A stretch of 64,000 nt of DNA. Source: UBA7672 sp041166025. GTDB lineage: Bacteria; Pseudomonadota; Alphaproteobacteria; Caulobacterales; Hyphomonadaceae. Below the pieces are notes generated by a model that searched no databases, had not been told where the DNA came from, and was given only the letters and a program-made list of their open reading frames with translations. Numbering within the stretch: position 1 is the stretch's first letter; each line of letters starts with the position of its first letter. Where the stretch lies: contig JBEAMJ010000037.1 in the NCBI GenBank assembly GCA_041166025.1, positions 57,271-121,270 of the forward strand, read 5' to 3'. This document shows positions 19,214-28,657 of the stretch, piece by piece. The position numbers and the translations under genes are program-made.

Positions 19214-20784
19214 CAGATGCTCTTTGAGCGGCCGGCCCAGTAGGGAGCGCGCACTTGCGCCCGCAACACCTTACCTGCGGCGTTGCGCGGAAGCGTCGCG
19301 ACATAATCGATTGTGCGCGGCCGCTGGAAGCCCGGCAGGCGCTCCTTCGCAAAGTCCATGATCGACGCAGTCGTTTCATCCGAAGGGACCATGCCTGGTT
19401 TGAGCTCGACCACGGCCTTGATTTCCTCGCCCCAATCCTCGTTTGGCACGCCTACCACAGCGGCGTCGGCGATCAGCGGATGCCGGATCAGAACGTCGTC
19501 GATCTCGACGGGATAAATGTTGACGCCGCCAGAGATGATCAGCTCCGCCGTGCGTCCAGTGAGGAACAGGTCGCCATCCGCGTCTAGCCGGCCCATGTCG
19601 CCAAGCGTGAACCAGTCGCCGCGATAGCTCGCATCCGTCTTGCCCTGTTCCTTATAGTACTCGAAACGGCCAGTCGCGGGCGCCTTCACATAGATGAGGC
19701 CTTCCTGGCCCTGCTGGACGGGGTTGCCGTCAATATCCAGCAGCTTTATCTCGACACCCGGCACGGGCTTGCCCACGGTGCCTGGCTTCTTAAGCCACTG
19801 GTGGGAGTCGACGAACACGCCTCCGCCCTCCGTCGAAGAATAGTACTCGTAGAGGACCGGCCCGAACCATTCGATCATCGCCTGCTTGACGTGCGCAGGG
19901 CAGGGCGCTGCACCATGAATCATCCAGCGCATCGACGAGACATCATATTTCTTCCTCGTCGCCTCGGGCAGTTGCAGCATGCGATGCATCATGGTCGGCA
20001 CGACATGCGTATGCGTGGCCCTGTGTTCCTGTATCAGGCGTAGCGTCTCCTCGGCGTCCCACTTGTCCATCAGCAGCGTGGTCACGCCGGCATTGATCGG
20101 GATCACGAAATTGATGCCGAGCGGTGCGGCGTGATAAAGCGGGCCCGTCAGCAGCGAGATGTCCGTAGCGGGAGCCCATTTCGCCGTTTCGTTGCAGACA
20201 TTGGTCAGCTGCGACACGACCGGTCGCGTGCGGCGGTAGACGCCCTTCGGCCGTCCCGTAGTGCCCGAAGTGTAGAGCATGGTCGACCCCGGTTCAGCGT
20301 CGGCGATGTCATCGCCGCTTTGGAGGGCCAGTGCGTCGCCGAAATCCTCGAAGCCTTCGATGGCGCCGGCGAAGGACAATCTCACCGCAAGTTTGTCAGA
20401 CGCCTGCGCTGCAGCCGTGGCGCCAGCCACGAACCGGCCGCTGGCCACGAGGGCGCGAGCGTCGCAATTGTCGACGACATAGGCGACGATCTCGGGGGAC
20501 TGGTGCCAGTTTACGGCAGTGAGGCGCAGGCCCGAGCGCTGGGTCGCGGCCCAAACGATAGCGAACTCCGGCCCGTTGTGCGCAAGCAGCGCAACGCCGT
20601 CGCCCGGTTGAAGTCCTCGCTTGCGGAACAGCCGCACCAGCCGGTTGGCCTGTGCGTTGAGCTCGCCCCAGGTCAGGTTTCCGGAGGGCGAGATGATCGC
20701 CAGCCGGTTGGGCGTTTTGCGGGCGTGCACCGCAACCGTCATGCCCTGGGCGACAAGTTGCTCGTCGGTCAGCGTTGTGCTCAT
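19213..20784 (-). CDS. AMP-dependent acyl-CoA synthetase
   Basis: A 523-residue ANL-superfamily ligase (acid + ATP + CoA to acyl-CoA). Motifs: P-loop LYTSGTTGRPKG, YEYYSSTEGGG, the hinge LTGRTAELIISGGVNIYP, and a C-terminal lysine in RNAAGKVLRAQ. The start is ATG at 20784 (MSTTLTDEQL) with GGAGG upstream. The next gene starts on its stop codon. The acid is unknown; GGGVF and SGGVNIYP resemble medium-chain and aryl acid ligases. It is the second of two synthetases in this operon. Confidence 0.9.
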   Translation of the reverse strand: MSTTLTDEQLVAQGMTVAVHARKTPNRLAIISPSGNLTWGELNAQANRLVRLFRKRGLQPGDGVALLAHNGPEFAIVWAATQRSGLRLTAVNWHQSPEIVAYVVDNCDARALVASGRFVAGATAAAQASDKLAVRLSFAGAIEGFEDFGDALALQSGDDIADAEPGSTMLYTSGTTGRPKGVYRRTRPVVSQLTNVCNETAKWAPATDISLLTGPLYHAAPLGINFVIPINAGVTTLLMDKWDAEETLRLIQEHRATHTHVVPTMMHRMLQLPEATRKKYDVSSMRWMIHGAAPCPAHVKQAMIEWFGPVLYEYYSSTEGGGVFVDSHQWLKKPGTVGKPVPGVEIKLLDIDGNPVQQGQEGLIYVKAPATGRFEYYKEQGKTDASYRGDWFTLGDMGRLDADGDLFLTGRTAELIISGGVNIYPVEIDDVLIRHPLIADAAVVGVPNEDWGEEIKAVVELKPGMVPSDETTASIMDFAKERLPGFQRPRTIDYVATLPRNAAGKVLRAQVRAPYWAGRSKSI

Positions 20785-20870
20785 TTCAGGTGCTTCCTCC
20801 ACCCCGCGCGTTGGCCGCGTCTTTCGACGAGCATAGGGCGGACAGGCGATCGGCGACAATCCGGCGGCGC

Positions 20871-22427
20871 TCAGGTTGTCGGCCGAAATTCGTCCCGCAA
20901 TTGCCGCTTGAGAACCTTGCCGATGGATGAGCGTGGCAGGCTGTCCACGACAACTGCGTAGGTCAGTCTCTGGGTCTTGCCGACACGCGCATTTAGCCAG
21001 GTCTTGATGTCATCTGCTGTTTCGGCGGCGCCTTCGCGAAGCACGAGAAAGGCCGCCGGCGTCTCGCCCCATTCGCGCGACGGCACGCCCACAACCGCCG
21101 ATTCTGTCACGGACGGATGTTTCGCTAGTTCGGCCTCCAGATCGCTTGGATAGACGTTGAAGCCGCCGGTGATGATCATATCCTTCTTGCGATCGCCAAG
21201 AACAAGGAACCCATCTTCGTCGAAGCGGCCAATGTCTCCGGTCCGGATGAACCGTTCGCCTTGCGGACTTTGCCATTCGGCTTCCGCGGTCTTGCCGGGC
21301 TGGTTGTGATAGCCGGTCATGATCGACATCGAGCGCCCGACGATTTCGCCGGTTTGGCCTTGCGGCAGCTGTTCGCCGCTTTCGCCGATGATGCGGACAT
21401 CGTGGCCCGGCGCCGGCTGGCCGACCGTGTGCAGCTTGTGCGGAAATTCATGGGCGCGCAGAAGACATGAGCCGCCACCTTCGGTCATGCCGTAAATCTC
21501 GACAAGACCGCCCGGCCATCGCTTCAGAACATCCGCCTTCAGGTCTGCAGGAAACGGTGCGCTGGTGCAGGTCTTCATCCGATAATTCGACAGGTCAAAC
21601 GTCTCGAAGTCAGGGAGATCCATGAGCCGGCGATACTGTACGGGCACCAGCATGGCATGGGTGGCGCGGTGCTTCTGGGACAATTCGAGGAAACCGCGGG
21701 CGTCGAACTTGCGCATCAGCACAACTGTACCTCCGCGCATAAGCGCCGGGATCAAGCTTACAAGCGTGGTGTTCGAATACAGCGGTGTGGAGACAATCGT
21801 TATCGCGGTTGTGTCGTAGCCGAGCGCTTCAGCGCGACGCACATGTCCCCAACGCATCTTGTGGGGCTGTACAATGCCCTTTGGCGTGCCCGTCGTCCCC
21901 GACGAGTATATGATATTGAATGGCTGGTCTGGATCGATCTCAAGGGGGGCGGGCCTCGCACCCTTTGGCGCCAACCAGTGGGCGAATGGCGTGTTCAGCT
22001 GGCCTTCGAGCGAAATCCGAATACCCGGCGCAGGGTCGGTTCCGGATTCCAGCGCAATAGATGCTGCGTCATCCACAAACGCCAGACTGGCGCCGCAGTC
22101 GCGCACCATCATCGACAGCTGCTCGGCTGTGGACGACGGCGCAAGCGGGCATGCAGCTGCCCCAGCGCGCAGAGCAGCGACAAAGATGGTGACATACGCA
22201 ATGGAGGATGGACCGCAGATCGCGACTGTATCGCGCGATTTGACGCCGTCACGCTGCAAGGCTGCAGCAGCGCGATCAATCTGCGCATCGAGTTCGCTGA
22301 ACGTCACGACCTGCGCGCCGTCGATTATGGCTGGATGGTCCGGACGCTCAAGTGCATGCGCGCGGACCAAGTCCGGCATCGTCGCGAACGGCTGCGCCAA
22401 AAGATCGTTGGCTGTTTGCATGCTCAT
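20871..22427 (-). CDS. AMP-dependent acyl-CoA synthetase
   Basis: A 518-residue ANL-superfamily ligase, distinct from the downstream one. Motifs: IYSSGTTGTPKG, IYGMTEGGGS, hinge LGDRKKDMIITGGFNVYPSDLE and SSIGKVLKRQL. It overlaps the enoyl-CoA hydratase gene by ATGA (4 bp) and is followed after 86 bp by the second synthetase. Activation of a carboxylic acid before hydration/beta-oxidation is the inferred role; the chain type is unknown. Confidence 0.9.
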   Translation of the reverse strand: MSMQTANDLLAQPFATMPDLVRAHALERPDHPAIIDGAQVVTFSELDAQIDRAAAALQRDGVKSRDTVAICGPSSIAYVTIFVAALRAGAAACPLAPSSTAEQLSMMVRDCGASLAFVDDAASIALESGTDPAPGIRISLEGQLNTPFAHWLAPKGARPAPLEIDPDQPFNIIYSSGTTGTPKGIVQPHKMRWGHVRRAEALGYDTTAITIVSTPLYSNTTLVSLIPALMRGGTVVLMRKFDARGFLELSQKHRATHAMLVPVQYRRLMDLPDFETFDLSNYRMKTCTSAPFPADLKADVLKRWPGGLVEIYGMTEGGGSCLLRAHEFPHKLHTVGQPAPGHDVRIIGESGEQLPQGQTGEIVGRSMSIMTGYHNQPGKTAEAEWQSPQGERFIRTGDIGRFDEDGFLVLGDRKKDMIITGGFNVYPSDLEAELAKHPSVTESAVVGVPSREWGETPAAFLVLREGAAETADDIKTWLNARVGKTQRLTYAVVVDSLPRSSIGKVLKRQLRDEFRPTT

Positions 22428-23224
22428 CGGCCCTTGAATGCGGGTGTGCGGCGTTCGTGGAACGCGGCGCGTCCTTCCCGGAAGTCGTCGCTGTCGAAAC
22501 AGGCATCGATGGCCGCCTGAGCGGCGGCGCGAAGCTGCGGATCTGCGCCGGCCCGGCTCGCAAGCTTTGCTGCGGCGTAGGTCCTCGGAGCCGTGGTCGC
22601 AATCTGGAGTGACAGGTCGCGGATCGTCCCTTCCAGCGCAGCTTCTGCAACGATCTGGTTGACGAGGCCGACCCGCAGCGCCTCTTCGGCCGACAGACGG
22701 CGCGCGGTCGCCACCATTTCGAGGGCGATGCCGGAGCCGACGATGGCCTGGAGGCGTTGCATATTGTCGAGCTCATAGCCGAGACCAAGCCGGCCTGCGG
22801 GTACACCGAATTGCGATCCCGACGCGCAGATGCGGATGTCACAGGCGCTGGCAATGACGATGCCGCCGCCAATGCAGAAGCCCTTGATCATTGCGATCAC
22901 CGGCAGCGGGGCGACCACAAGCGAATGCGTCGCAGCCGTCACCGCGGCAGTGAACGAATGGTTGGTGGCGGCGTCGTGCCGCTGAACGTCGAACTCGGCG
23001 ATGTCGGCGCCCGAAATGAAAGCCCGGTCGCCGGCGCCGCGTACGACGATGCAACGAACCCCTGGGTTCGCCACCAGGCTCGCAACCGCCTCGGGAATGG
23101 CCTCCCACATATCGCGGCGAACGGCATTCAATCGCTCCGGCTGGTTGAAGGTGAGCCAGCCAATGACGCCATCCACTTCGGTGAGAATCCGACCACCGGC
23201 AAACTGTTGAACATCTGACGTCAT
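22424..23224 (-). CDS. Enoyl-CoA hydratase/isomerase family protein
   Basis: A 266-residue crotonase-fold protein: NQPERLNAV, the oxyanion-hole segment AFISGADIAEF and the second oxyanion loop IKGFCIGGGIVIASACDIRI, with GVPAGRLGLGYE. It is first in the operon with two acyl-CoA synthetases and the hydroxyacid dehydrogenase. The family hydrates or isomerises enoyl-CoAs. In this copy the catalytic Glu of the first classical position appears replaced in RLGLGYE, so isomerase or another crotonase chemistry is possible. Confidence 0.88.
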   Translation of the reverse strand: MTSDVQQFAGGRILTEVDGVIGWLTFNQPERLNAVRRDMWEAIPEAVASLVANPGVRCIVVRGAGDRAFISGADIAEFDVQRHDAATNHSFTAAVTAATHSLVVAPLPVIAMIKGFCIGGGIVIASACDIRICASGSQFGVPAGRLGLGYELDNMQRLQAIVGSGIALEMVATARRLSAEEALRVGLVNQIVAEAALEGTIRDLSLQIATTAPRTYAAAKLASRAGADPQLRAAAQAAIDACFDSDDFREGRAAFHERRTPAFKGR

Positions 23225-23490
23225 GCGCGGTCCTGCACCATCCTCGCGTTGACCCCCATCTCAGGGGCCGGTACGACTGACTTCACCAGCGCTAGGGCCG
23301 AATAGCCAGCCGAGGCAAGGTCCTCTCAATGCGATGGGATGAAATGACGCCGCCACCGGCGGCAAGCAGGTCGGAAAGGTTGCTGCGCGCAACGCGCTGC
23401 GAAGACAGGCCATGGCGCACTTCTGCGGGCCCGCTTACAACAGTCAGCTGGCCGTGTTGATGACGAGCCCACTGCTGAACGGCAGTCCGC

Positions 23491-24453
23491 ATGCCTGACA
23501 CTGCTTTCCCCCCCGGCCTGGCAAGCGATCTTGATGTTCTCGGTTTCGCGGAAGCCGAGCTGGCCGCAGGTCGACCTGCGGCGCTGATCACAATCACAGG
23601 TCTCGACGGCCCGTTCTCGCGCCCGCTCGGCGCTCAGCTAGCGGTCGCAGGCGACCGCAGATTTGCCGGCAGCATATCGGGGGGATGTCTCGAACAGGCC
23701 CTGACCGAGGAGGCGCAGGCGGCGATACGCGCAGGCACAAATCGCATCCTGCGCTACGGTCGCGGCTCACCCTTCATAGATGTGCGGCTGCCGTGCGGGG
23801 GCGGTATCGATCTTCATGTGGATGTCTCGCCCGGGCTCGACGTCTTGCGGAAGGCGATCGCCTTAGGCCGTGCGCGCCGAGCGTTTGCGTTGGCATTTGA
23901 TCCCACGTCGGCGCGGTCGAGCCTTCGGCTCGTGGAAGGGGAAGAGCAGGGCGAGGCCAGAGAATTCGTCCGTCACTATCAACCGCGCCTGCGGATCGTG
24001 CTGGCTGGCCGTGGCTGGGAAATCGTCGCGATGAGCCAGATGGCGCGGACCGCAAACGTGGTGGTGGTCGTGGCGAGCCAGGAGCCGGCGACGCTGGATT
24101 TCTGCCGGCCGCATGCCGACGATCTCATCCGCCTTACGGTCCCAGCGGCGTCGCCCGCACTGCCACTGGATGCCTACACAGCGGTGGCGTGCCTTTTCCA
24201 CGAACACGAATGGGAGGCCGCGCTTCTTCTGGATGCGCTGCGTAGCCCAGCTTTTTATGTCGGCGCGCTAGGGTCGCGCCAAACGCATCAGCGGCGTGTC
24301 GAGACGCTCCGCGAGCTCGGCGCCGGTCCGGACGATATTGCTCGGCTCAAGGGGCCGATCGGACTATTCCCGTCGCAAGACCCGCAGTCGTTGGCCGTGT
24401 CGGCATTGTCCGAGATCATGAAGATATGGACCGAAGCTGGAGGCGGACGATGA
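23491..24453 (+). CDS. XdhC/CoxI-family molybdoenzyme maturation protein
   Basis: A 320-residue protein. N-terminal XdhC/CoxI domain: ALITITGLDGPFSRPLGAQL, then FAGSISGGCLEQAL and LPCGGGIDLHVD. C-terminal Rossmann-like domain from about residue 165 with RTANVVVVVASQ and YVGALGSRQTHQRR. XdhC-type proteins bind molybdenum cofactor and support its sulfuration/insertion into xanthine-dehydrogenase-type enzymes. It overlaps the next gene by ATGA. No Mo-hydroxylase structural genes lie in this window. Confidence 0.9.
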   Translation: MPDTAFPPGLASDLDVLGFAEAELAAGRPAALITITGLDGPFSRPLGAQLAVAGDRRFAGSISGGCLEQALTEEAQAAIRAGTNRILRYGRGSPFIDVRLPCGGGIDLHVDVSPGLDVLRKAIALGRARRAFALAFDPTSARSSLRLVEGEEQGEAREFVRHYQPRLRIVLAGRGWEIVAMSQMARTANVVVVVASQEPATLDFCRPHADDLIRLTVPAASPALPLDAYTAVACLFHEHEWEAALLLDALRSPAFYVGALGSRQTHQRRVETLRELGAGPDDIARLKGPIGLFPSQDPQSLAVSALSEIMKIWTEAGGGR

Positions 24454-25175
24454 GCGTCCCGCTTGAGCGCGCGGTCATCGTGCTGCTGGCTTCGGGGCTG
24501 TCGCGCCGCTATGGTCGCCGCGACAAGCTGATGTCGCGTCTTGGCTACAAGCACCTGATCGATCATTCCGCCGGGGTGATCGCGAATCTGCCGGTGCTGG
24601 CTCGAGTGGCCGTGTGTCCTCCTGACCGGCACAGGGTCCGGGATGCGCTCGAAGGTCCGTTCATCATCGCGCTGAACAAGAAGCCGGCGCGGGGTATCGG
24701 CCACTCGATCGCGGTGGGCGTCCGGGTGGCGCTTCAGTTCAAGCCGGATGCGATCGTTGTGTGCATGGGCGACATGCCTTTCATCGAACCATGGCTGGTT
24801 GAGGCGATCGTGGCGAGGCTCGGCGAAGCCGACATCGTACATGCCGGTCCGCCCGGCCGAATGCACCCGCCGACGGCTTTTGGCGCTGGCTGTTTCGACA
24901 AACTTCGCGATCTGGATGGCGATGATGGCGCCAAACGCATCATCGGGCAGGGTGGGTTCCGGGTTGTGGGGTTCGATGCGCCTGCACCGCTGCTTCTGGA
25001 CGTCGACACGCGCGAAGAGTTGGGCTTCGCCCGCCGTCAGCTCGCGGTACGTGAGAAGTATTCGGTCGGGCTGCGTCCTGCACCACCTGCAGCCCAACCA
25101 TCGAGCGCGATGGCTTCATCAACCGACGTCGACCTCGCCTTCACGCGGGTCCGCGCGAGCGCTCGTTCGTCTTGA
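24450..25175 (+). CDS. MobA/MocA-like nucleotidyltransferase (molybdopterin cytidylyltransferase type)
   Basis: A 241-residue NTP-transferase: N-terminal LLASGLSRRYGRRDKLMSRL nucleotide-binding motif, MGDMPFIEPW metal-binding Asp, HPPTAFGAGCFD and LDVDTREEL. This matches MocA-type enzymes that convert molybdopterin to its cytosine dinucleotide. The start is ATG at 24450 with GGAGG at ideal spacing and a 4-bp overlap with the XdhC gene. The last 35 bp overlap the convergent end of mazG, and the tail after about residue 205 looks unconserved, so the natural C-terminus may have been extended by read-through. Confidence 0.85.
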   Translation: MSVPLERAVIVLLASGLSRRYGRRDKLMSRLGYKHLIDHSAGVIANLPVLARVAVCPPDRHRVRDALEGPFIIALNKKPARGIGHSIAVGVRVALQFKPDAIVVCMGDMPFIEPWLVEAIVARLGEADIVHAGPPGRMHPPTAFGAGCFDKLRDLDGDDGAKRIIGQGGFRVVGFDAPAPLLLDVDTREELGFARRQLAVREKYSVGLRPAPPAAQPSSAMASSTDVDLAFTRVRASARSS

Positions 25176-26022
25176 CCACACTCCAGAGCGCTTCCTGCTC
25201 GTCCAGCGTCAGCGCCGCGAAGTCCTGGCCTTGTTCCCGCGCGAGGGCTTCCATAGCACGGAATCGCTTGCCAAATTTTGAATTCGCGGCGCGCAAGGCT
25301 TCCTCAGGGTCCACATTCAGCTTCCGGCACAGGTTCGCTACCACGAACAGAATGTCCCCAAGCTCCTCGGCCACATGCGCCTCATCGCGTTTGGGCTTTG
25401 CGATCGCCTCCTCAAGCTCGCCGATCTCCTCCTGCAGCTTTTGGAAAACCGGCTCCGGCGATGGCCAGTCGAATCCGACCCGGGCCGCCCGCTTGGCCAG
25501 CTTCTCAGCCCGCATCAGCGCCGGCAGTCCCAGCGCCACGCCATCCAGTGCGCTGGCCGGGCCATCCCCAGCCCTGGCCGCCCGCTCTGCCGCCTTCATC
25601 GCCTCCCAGGCCCCGGTCTGGGCATCGGCGTCAGCGATCGTGGCGGAGCCGAACACATGCGGGTGCCGGTCGACCATCTTTGCAATCAGGCCGCGAACGA
25701 CATCATCCATGGTGAAGTGGCCAGCTTCCTCAGCCATCCGGGCGTGAAAAACCGACTGGAACAGCAAATCTCCGAGCTCGCCCTGAAGTTCACCCATGTC
25801 GTTCCGCTCGATCGCGTCAGCCACCTCGTAGGCTTCCTCGATCGTGTAAGGCGCAATGGTCGCGAAGGTCTGCTTCAGGTCCCAGGGGCAACCGCCAGTC
25901 GGGTTCCGAAGTTGCGCCATTAGCTCCAGGAGGTCGCGGAAGGGCTCACCCGATGAGGGGAGGGAGGACCCTTCGGGCGGTCTAGGCCTGGCCGCTCCAG
26001 GACGGCCCGCTTGGTCAGCCAT
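25141..26022 (-). CDS. mazG: Nucleoside triphosphate pyrophosphohydrolase MazG
   Basis: A 293-residue all-alpha NTP pyrophosphohydrolase with two MazG repeats: the first with GGCPWDLKQTF, TIEEAYEVADAI and ELGDLLFQSVFHA (ExxE and ExxD metal sites), the second with EEIGELEEAI and EELGDILFVVANL. It removes non-canonical NTPs and affects (p)ppGpp in E. coli. In many alphaproteobacteria mazG sits after hflX; here it lies downstream of the tatD/MBL genes instead. The first ~25 residues are Pro/Gly-rich, so a slightly later start is possible. Confidence 0.94.
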   Translation of the reverse strand: MADQAGRPGAARPRPPEGSSLPSSGEPFRDLLELMAQLRNPTGGCPWDLKQTFATIAPYTIEEAYEVADAIERNDMGELQGELGDLLFQSVFHARMAEEAGHFTMDDVVRGLIAKMVDRHPHVFGSATIADADAQTGAWEAMKAAERAARAGDGPASALDGVALGLPALMRAEKLAKRAARVGFDWPSPEPVFQKLQEEIGELEEAIAKPKRDEAHVAEELGDILFVVANLCRKLNVDPEEALRAANSKFGKRFRAMEALAREQGQDFAALTLDEQEALWSVVKTNERSRGPA

Positions 26023-26087
26023 GCTCCTTGCCCCTCATAGCATCAGTCGCATAATCAACATTATGGGCAATAGGAACGGTATTGAAT

Positions 26088-26918
26088 TCAGCCATTTACG
26101 GGCATCTCCAGTTCCATCCCATCGAAGGCGGGCTCAACGCCCTTCGGCAACTCCGAGCGCAGTTTCGCATAGTCCAGATCGACATGCAGGTTCGTCAGCA
26201 CCGCAAGGCGTGGCTTGAGGCGTTCGATCCAGGCCAGCGCCTCGCTAACGCTCGCATGGGTTGGATGGCTTCGATACCGGAGTGCATCCACAACCAGCGT
26301 GTCGAGCCCTTCCAGCGCAGCGAGCGTGCTTTCCGGAAGCCGTACGACATCGTTGCAGTAGGCAAACGACCCCATCCGAAACCCAAGAGAGCTCACGCCG
26401 CCATGATCCTGGGCCAACGGCAGCATTTTGAGATCGCCGCCAGCGCCCGGGATGGTCAGCACCTGCCCTGCTTCTACATCGTCGCGCCGGTCAAGGATGG
26501 CGGGATAGGCGCCAGCGCCTTCGAAGCAGTATCGAAACCGGTCGCCGATTATCTGTCCGGTGCTGGCGTCCATGTGCACCGGGAGACGCTTCATCGCGCG
26601 CAGGACCAGTGCCCGCAGGTCGTCGATCCCGTGGCACTGGTCAGCGTGTTCGTGGGTCAGCACCACGGCGTCGAGGCGCTGGACCCGGGCTGCCAGCAAC
26701 TGCTCGCGCATGTCCGGCGAGGTGTCGATCAGGACAAGCGTTGGCTCCGAAGCGCCCGGCGACCAGGAGCGTACGAGGACTGAGCAACGGGTCCTTCGGT
26801 TGCGCGGTTCGGCCGGATCGCATGCGCCCCAGTCATTGCCGATCCGCGGGACGCCCCCCGATGAGCCGCAGCCGAGGATGCGGACCTGCAACCTGCCCTG
26901 GCCCCCCAAGACGCTCAT
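26088..26918 (-). CDS. MBL-fold metallohydrolase (PhnP-like)
   Basis: A 276-residue metallo-beta-lactamase-fold protein: GCGSSGGVPRIG N-terminal loop, IDTSPDMREQL, metal site THEHADQCHGIDDLR (the usual final His of HxHxDH is Gln), later SHPTHASVSEAL and LTNLHVDLDY. PhnP-like enzymes cleave cyclic phosphate diesters. It overlaps tatD by ATGA, a co-occurrence common in alphaproteobacteria. Substrate unknown. Confidence 0.88.
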   Translation of the reverse strand: MSVLGGQGRLQVRILGCGSSGGVPRIGNDWGACDPAEPRNRRTRCSVLVRSWSPGASEPTLVLIDTSPDMREQLLAARVQRLDAVVLTHEHADQCHGIDDLRALVLRAMKRLPVHMDASTGQIIGDRFRYCFEGAGAYPAILDRRDDVEAGQVLTIPGAGGDLKMLPLAQDHGGVSSLGFRMGSFAYCNDVVRLPESTLAALEGLDTLVVDALRYRSHPTHASVSEALAWIERLKPRLAVLTNLHVDLDYAKLRSELPKGVEPAFDGMELEMPVNG

Positions 26919-27688
26919 GAGATGCGCCTGAACAAAGCGAGCGCGTTGGCAGTGGTCAGTCGGGCGGCTTGGTCCGGATCGAGGCCCCGATGGGCGGCGA
27001 ACGCCCGGCAGACGTCGACAAGATAGGCCGGCTCGTTGCGCCGTCCACGATGCGGCACGGGCGCAAGGTAGGGACAGTCCGTTTCCAGGATCAGCCTGTC
27101 GAGCGGCAGCTGGTCGATCACGTGTCGGACATCTGCGGCGTTCTTGAAGGAGAGGATGCCAGACACGGAAAACCAGGCGCCGAGATCCCGCGCCCGCATG
27201 GCAAGCCGTTCGCCGCTTGTGTAGCAGTGCATCAGGATCGCGAACGCGCCGCGCTTGTACTCACGCTCGAGAATGTCGCCGGTCAGGTCATCAGCCTCGC
27301 GCGTGTGAACAACGAGCGGTAAGCCGGTCTCGCGAGCGGCCTGAATGTGCTCGACGAAGCTGCGTTCCTGCAGCACGATGTCGCTGTATCCATAATGTTG
27401 GTCGAGGCCGGTCTCGCCAATGCCGACGACCTTTGTGTAGCGCGCTTCTTCAACGAGCGTATCTGCCTGCAACGACCAGAAGTCCTTTGCGTAGTGTGGG
27501 TGGACGCCAACCGTGCAGTGAATGTCATCATGCGCCCCGGCGATGGCTTTCACAGCCGGATAGCGATCCAGCCGGTCACAGATCGTCACCATGCGCGTGA
27601 CGCCAGCGGCGCGTGCACGGGCGATGACATCAGGCAAGTCGTGGGCGAACTGTTCGGCGTGAAGGTTGACGTGCGTGTCGAAAAGCAA
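26915..27688 (-). CDS. tatD: TatD-family metal-dependent hydrolase
   Basis: A 257-residue TIM-barrel deoxyribonuclease-type hydrolase. Family marks: GVHPHYAKD, VGIGETGLDQHY (metal-bridging Glu), VVHTREA, MHCYTSG and LETDCPYLAP. The N-terminal metal motif reads FDTHVNLH where HxH (DSHCHLD) is usual, so one expected ligand is Asn; I recall the same variant in related Caulobacterales. It overlaps the MBL gene and follows holB by 3 bp. metG, often between holB and tatD in this order, is absent. Confidence 0.93.
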   Translation of the reverse strand: MLFDTHVNLHAEQFAHDLPDVIARARAAGVTRMVTICDRLDRYPAVKAIAGAHDDIHCTVGVHPHYAKDFWSLQADTLVEEARYTKVVGIGETGLDQHYGYSDIVLQERSFVEHIQAARETGLPLVVHTREADDLTGDILEREYKRGAFAILMHCYTSGERLAMRARDLGAWFSVSGILSFKNAADVRHVIDQLPLDRLILETDCPYLAPVPHRGRRNEPAYLVDVCRAFAAHRGLDPDQAARLTTANALALFRRIS

Positions 27689-27691
27689 GGG

Positions 27692-28657
27692 TCAGGCTCC
27701 GAGGCTGACGCGTAACGCGACCGCCTGCAACGCCGCGGCGAGCGTCTGCGCTCGGTCCTGGTTCAGGGCGGTCGCCTCCGCGCCGATCCGCGCAACGGCG
27801 AGCGCGGCATCGGCCCAGTCTCCTGCAACAGCCGGTTCGGCTTCCCGCAGCGCGCGCTTGTGCAGATAGGTCCGCAGATGCTCCAGCGAGATCGCGAGCG
27901 CAGCATCGCTACGCGCGGCTTGCGACATTGCGCCCTGGAGAGCGGAGGCGTCCGGGCTGTCAGCCCGCAGCAGCGCTGCGATCGATGCACCCGCCGCATT
28001 AGCGTCGTCCTGCAGGAGCGAGATCGCGCGACCCGGCCGGCCAGGGGCGAGTGATGCGGTTTCCTCCGCCTTTGCGCCGACATAACCGGCCTGCGCCAGA
28101 ACGGCGCGTTCGTCGCGTTCAGCGAGTCCGCCACAGCGCAGGACGCGGCAACGGCTGCGGATTGTCGGCAATACTGCCTGCTCGCCATGCGCCACCAGGA
28201 ACAGCACGGCTCGCGATGGCGGCTCTTCGAGCGTCTTGAGCACAGCATTCGCCCCAAAGCGATTCATCTCGTCGACCGCATCGATGATCGCCACACGCCA
28301 ACCACCAAGCGCTGGGCGCAGCGCGAAGAACTCTGACAGCTCGCGCACACTATCGACAGGAATCTCAGCTTTCGGCTTGCCCTTGTCATCGATGGGGCGA
28401 CGGATCACGCGCAGGTCGGGATGACTGCCGGCGAGGACAAGGCGCGTCACCGCCGGGTCGGGAGAAGAGGAAAGATCCGTACGGTCCCCCAGCAATCGCA
28501 TCGCGAAGCGGAGTGCGAGGCGCGCTTTGCCGACGCCGCGCGGGCCCCGTATCAACCAGCCATGATGAAGACGGCCGGCTTCCATCGCTGCCAGGAAATC
28601 TGCACGCGCCGTCTCGTGGCCGAAGATCGGCCCTATATCGTGCAGCTGCAGCTCCAT
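27692..28657 (-). CDS. holB: DNA polymerase III subunit delta' (clamp loader)
   Basis: A 321-residue AAA+ clamp-loader subunit. Seen: FGHETARADFLAAMEAGRLHHGWLIRG, P-loop-like GPRGVGKARLA, WRVAIIDAVDEMN and the SRC-type arginine motif TIRSRCRVL. Start placed at MELQLHDIGP, whose ATG shares one base with the tmk stop (TGATG). This excludes the 30-codon upstream extension, which lies inside tmk. Essential replication function by family knowledge. Confidence 0.93.
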   Translation of the reverse strand: MELQLHDIGPIFGHETARADFLAAMEAGRLHHGWLIRGPRGVGKARLALRFAMRLLGDRTDLSSSPDPAVTRLVLAGSHPDLRVIRRPIDDKGKPKAEIPVDSVRELSEFFALRPALGGWRVAIIDAVDEMNRFGANAVLKTLEEPPSRAVLFLVAHGEQAVLPTIRSRCRVLRCGGLAERDERAVLAQAGYVGAKAEETASLAPGRPGRAISLLQDDANAAGASIAALLRADSPDASALQGAMSQAARSDAALAISLEHLRTYLHKRALREAEPAVAGDWADAALAVARIGAEATALNQDRAQTLAAALQAVALRVSLGA

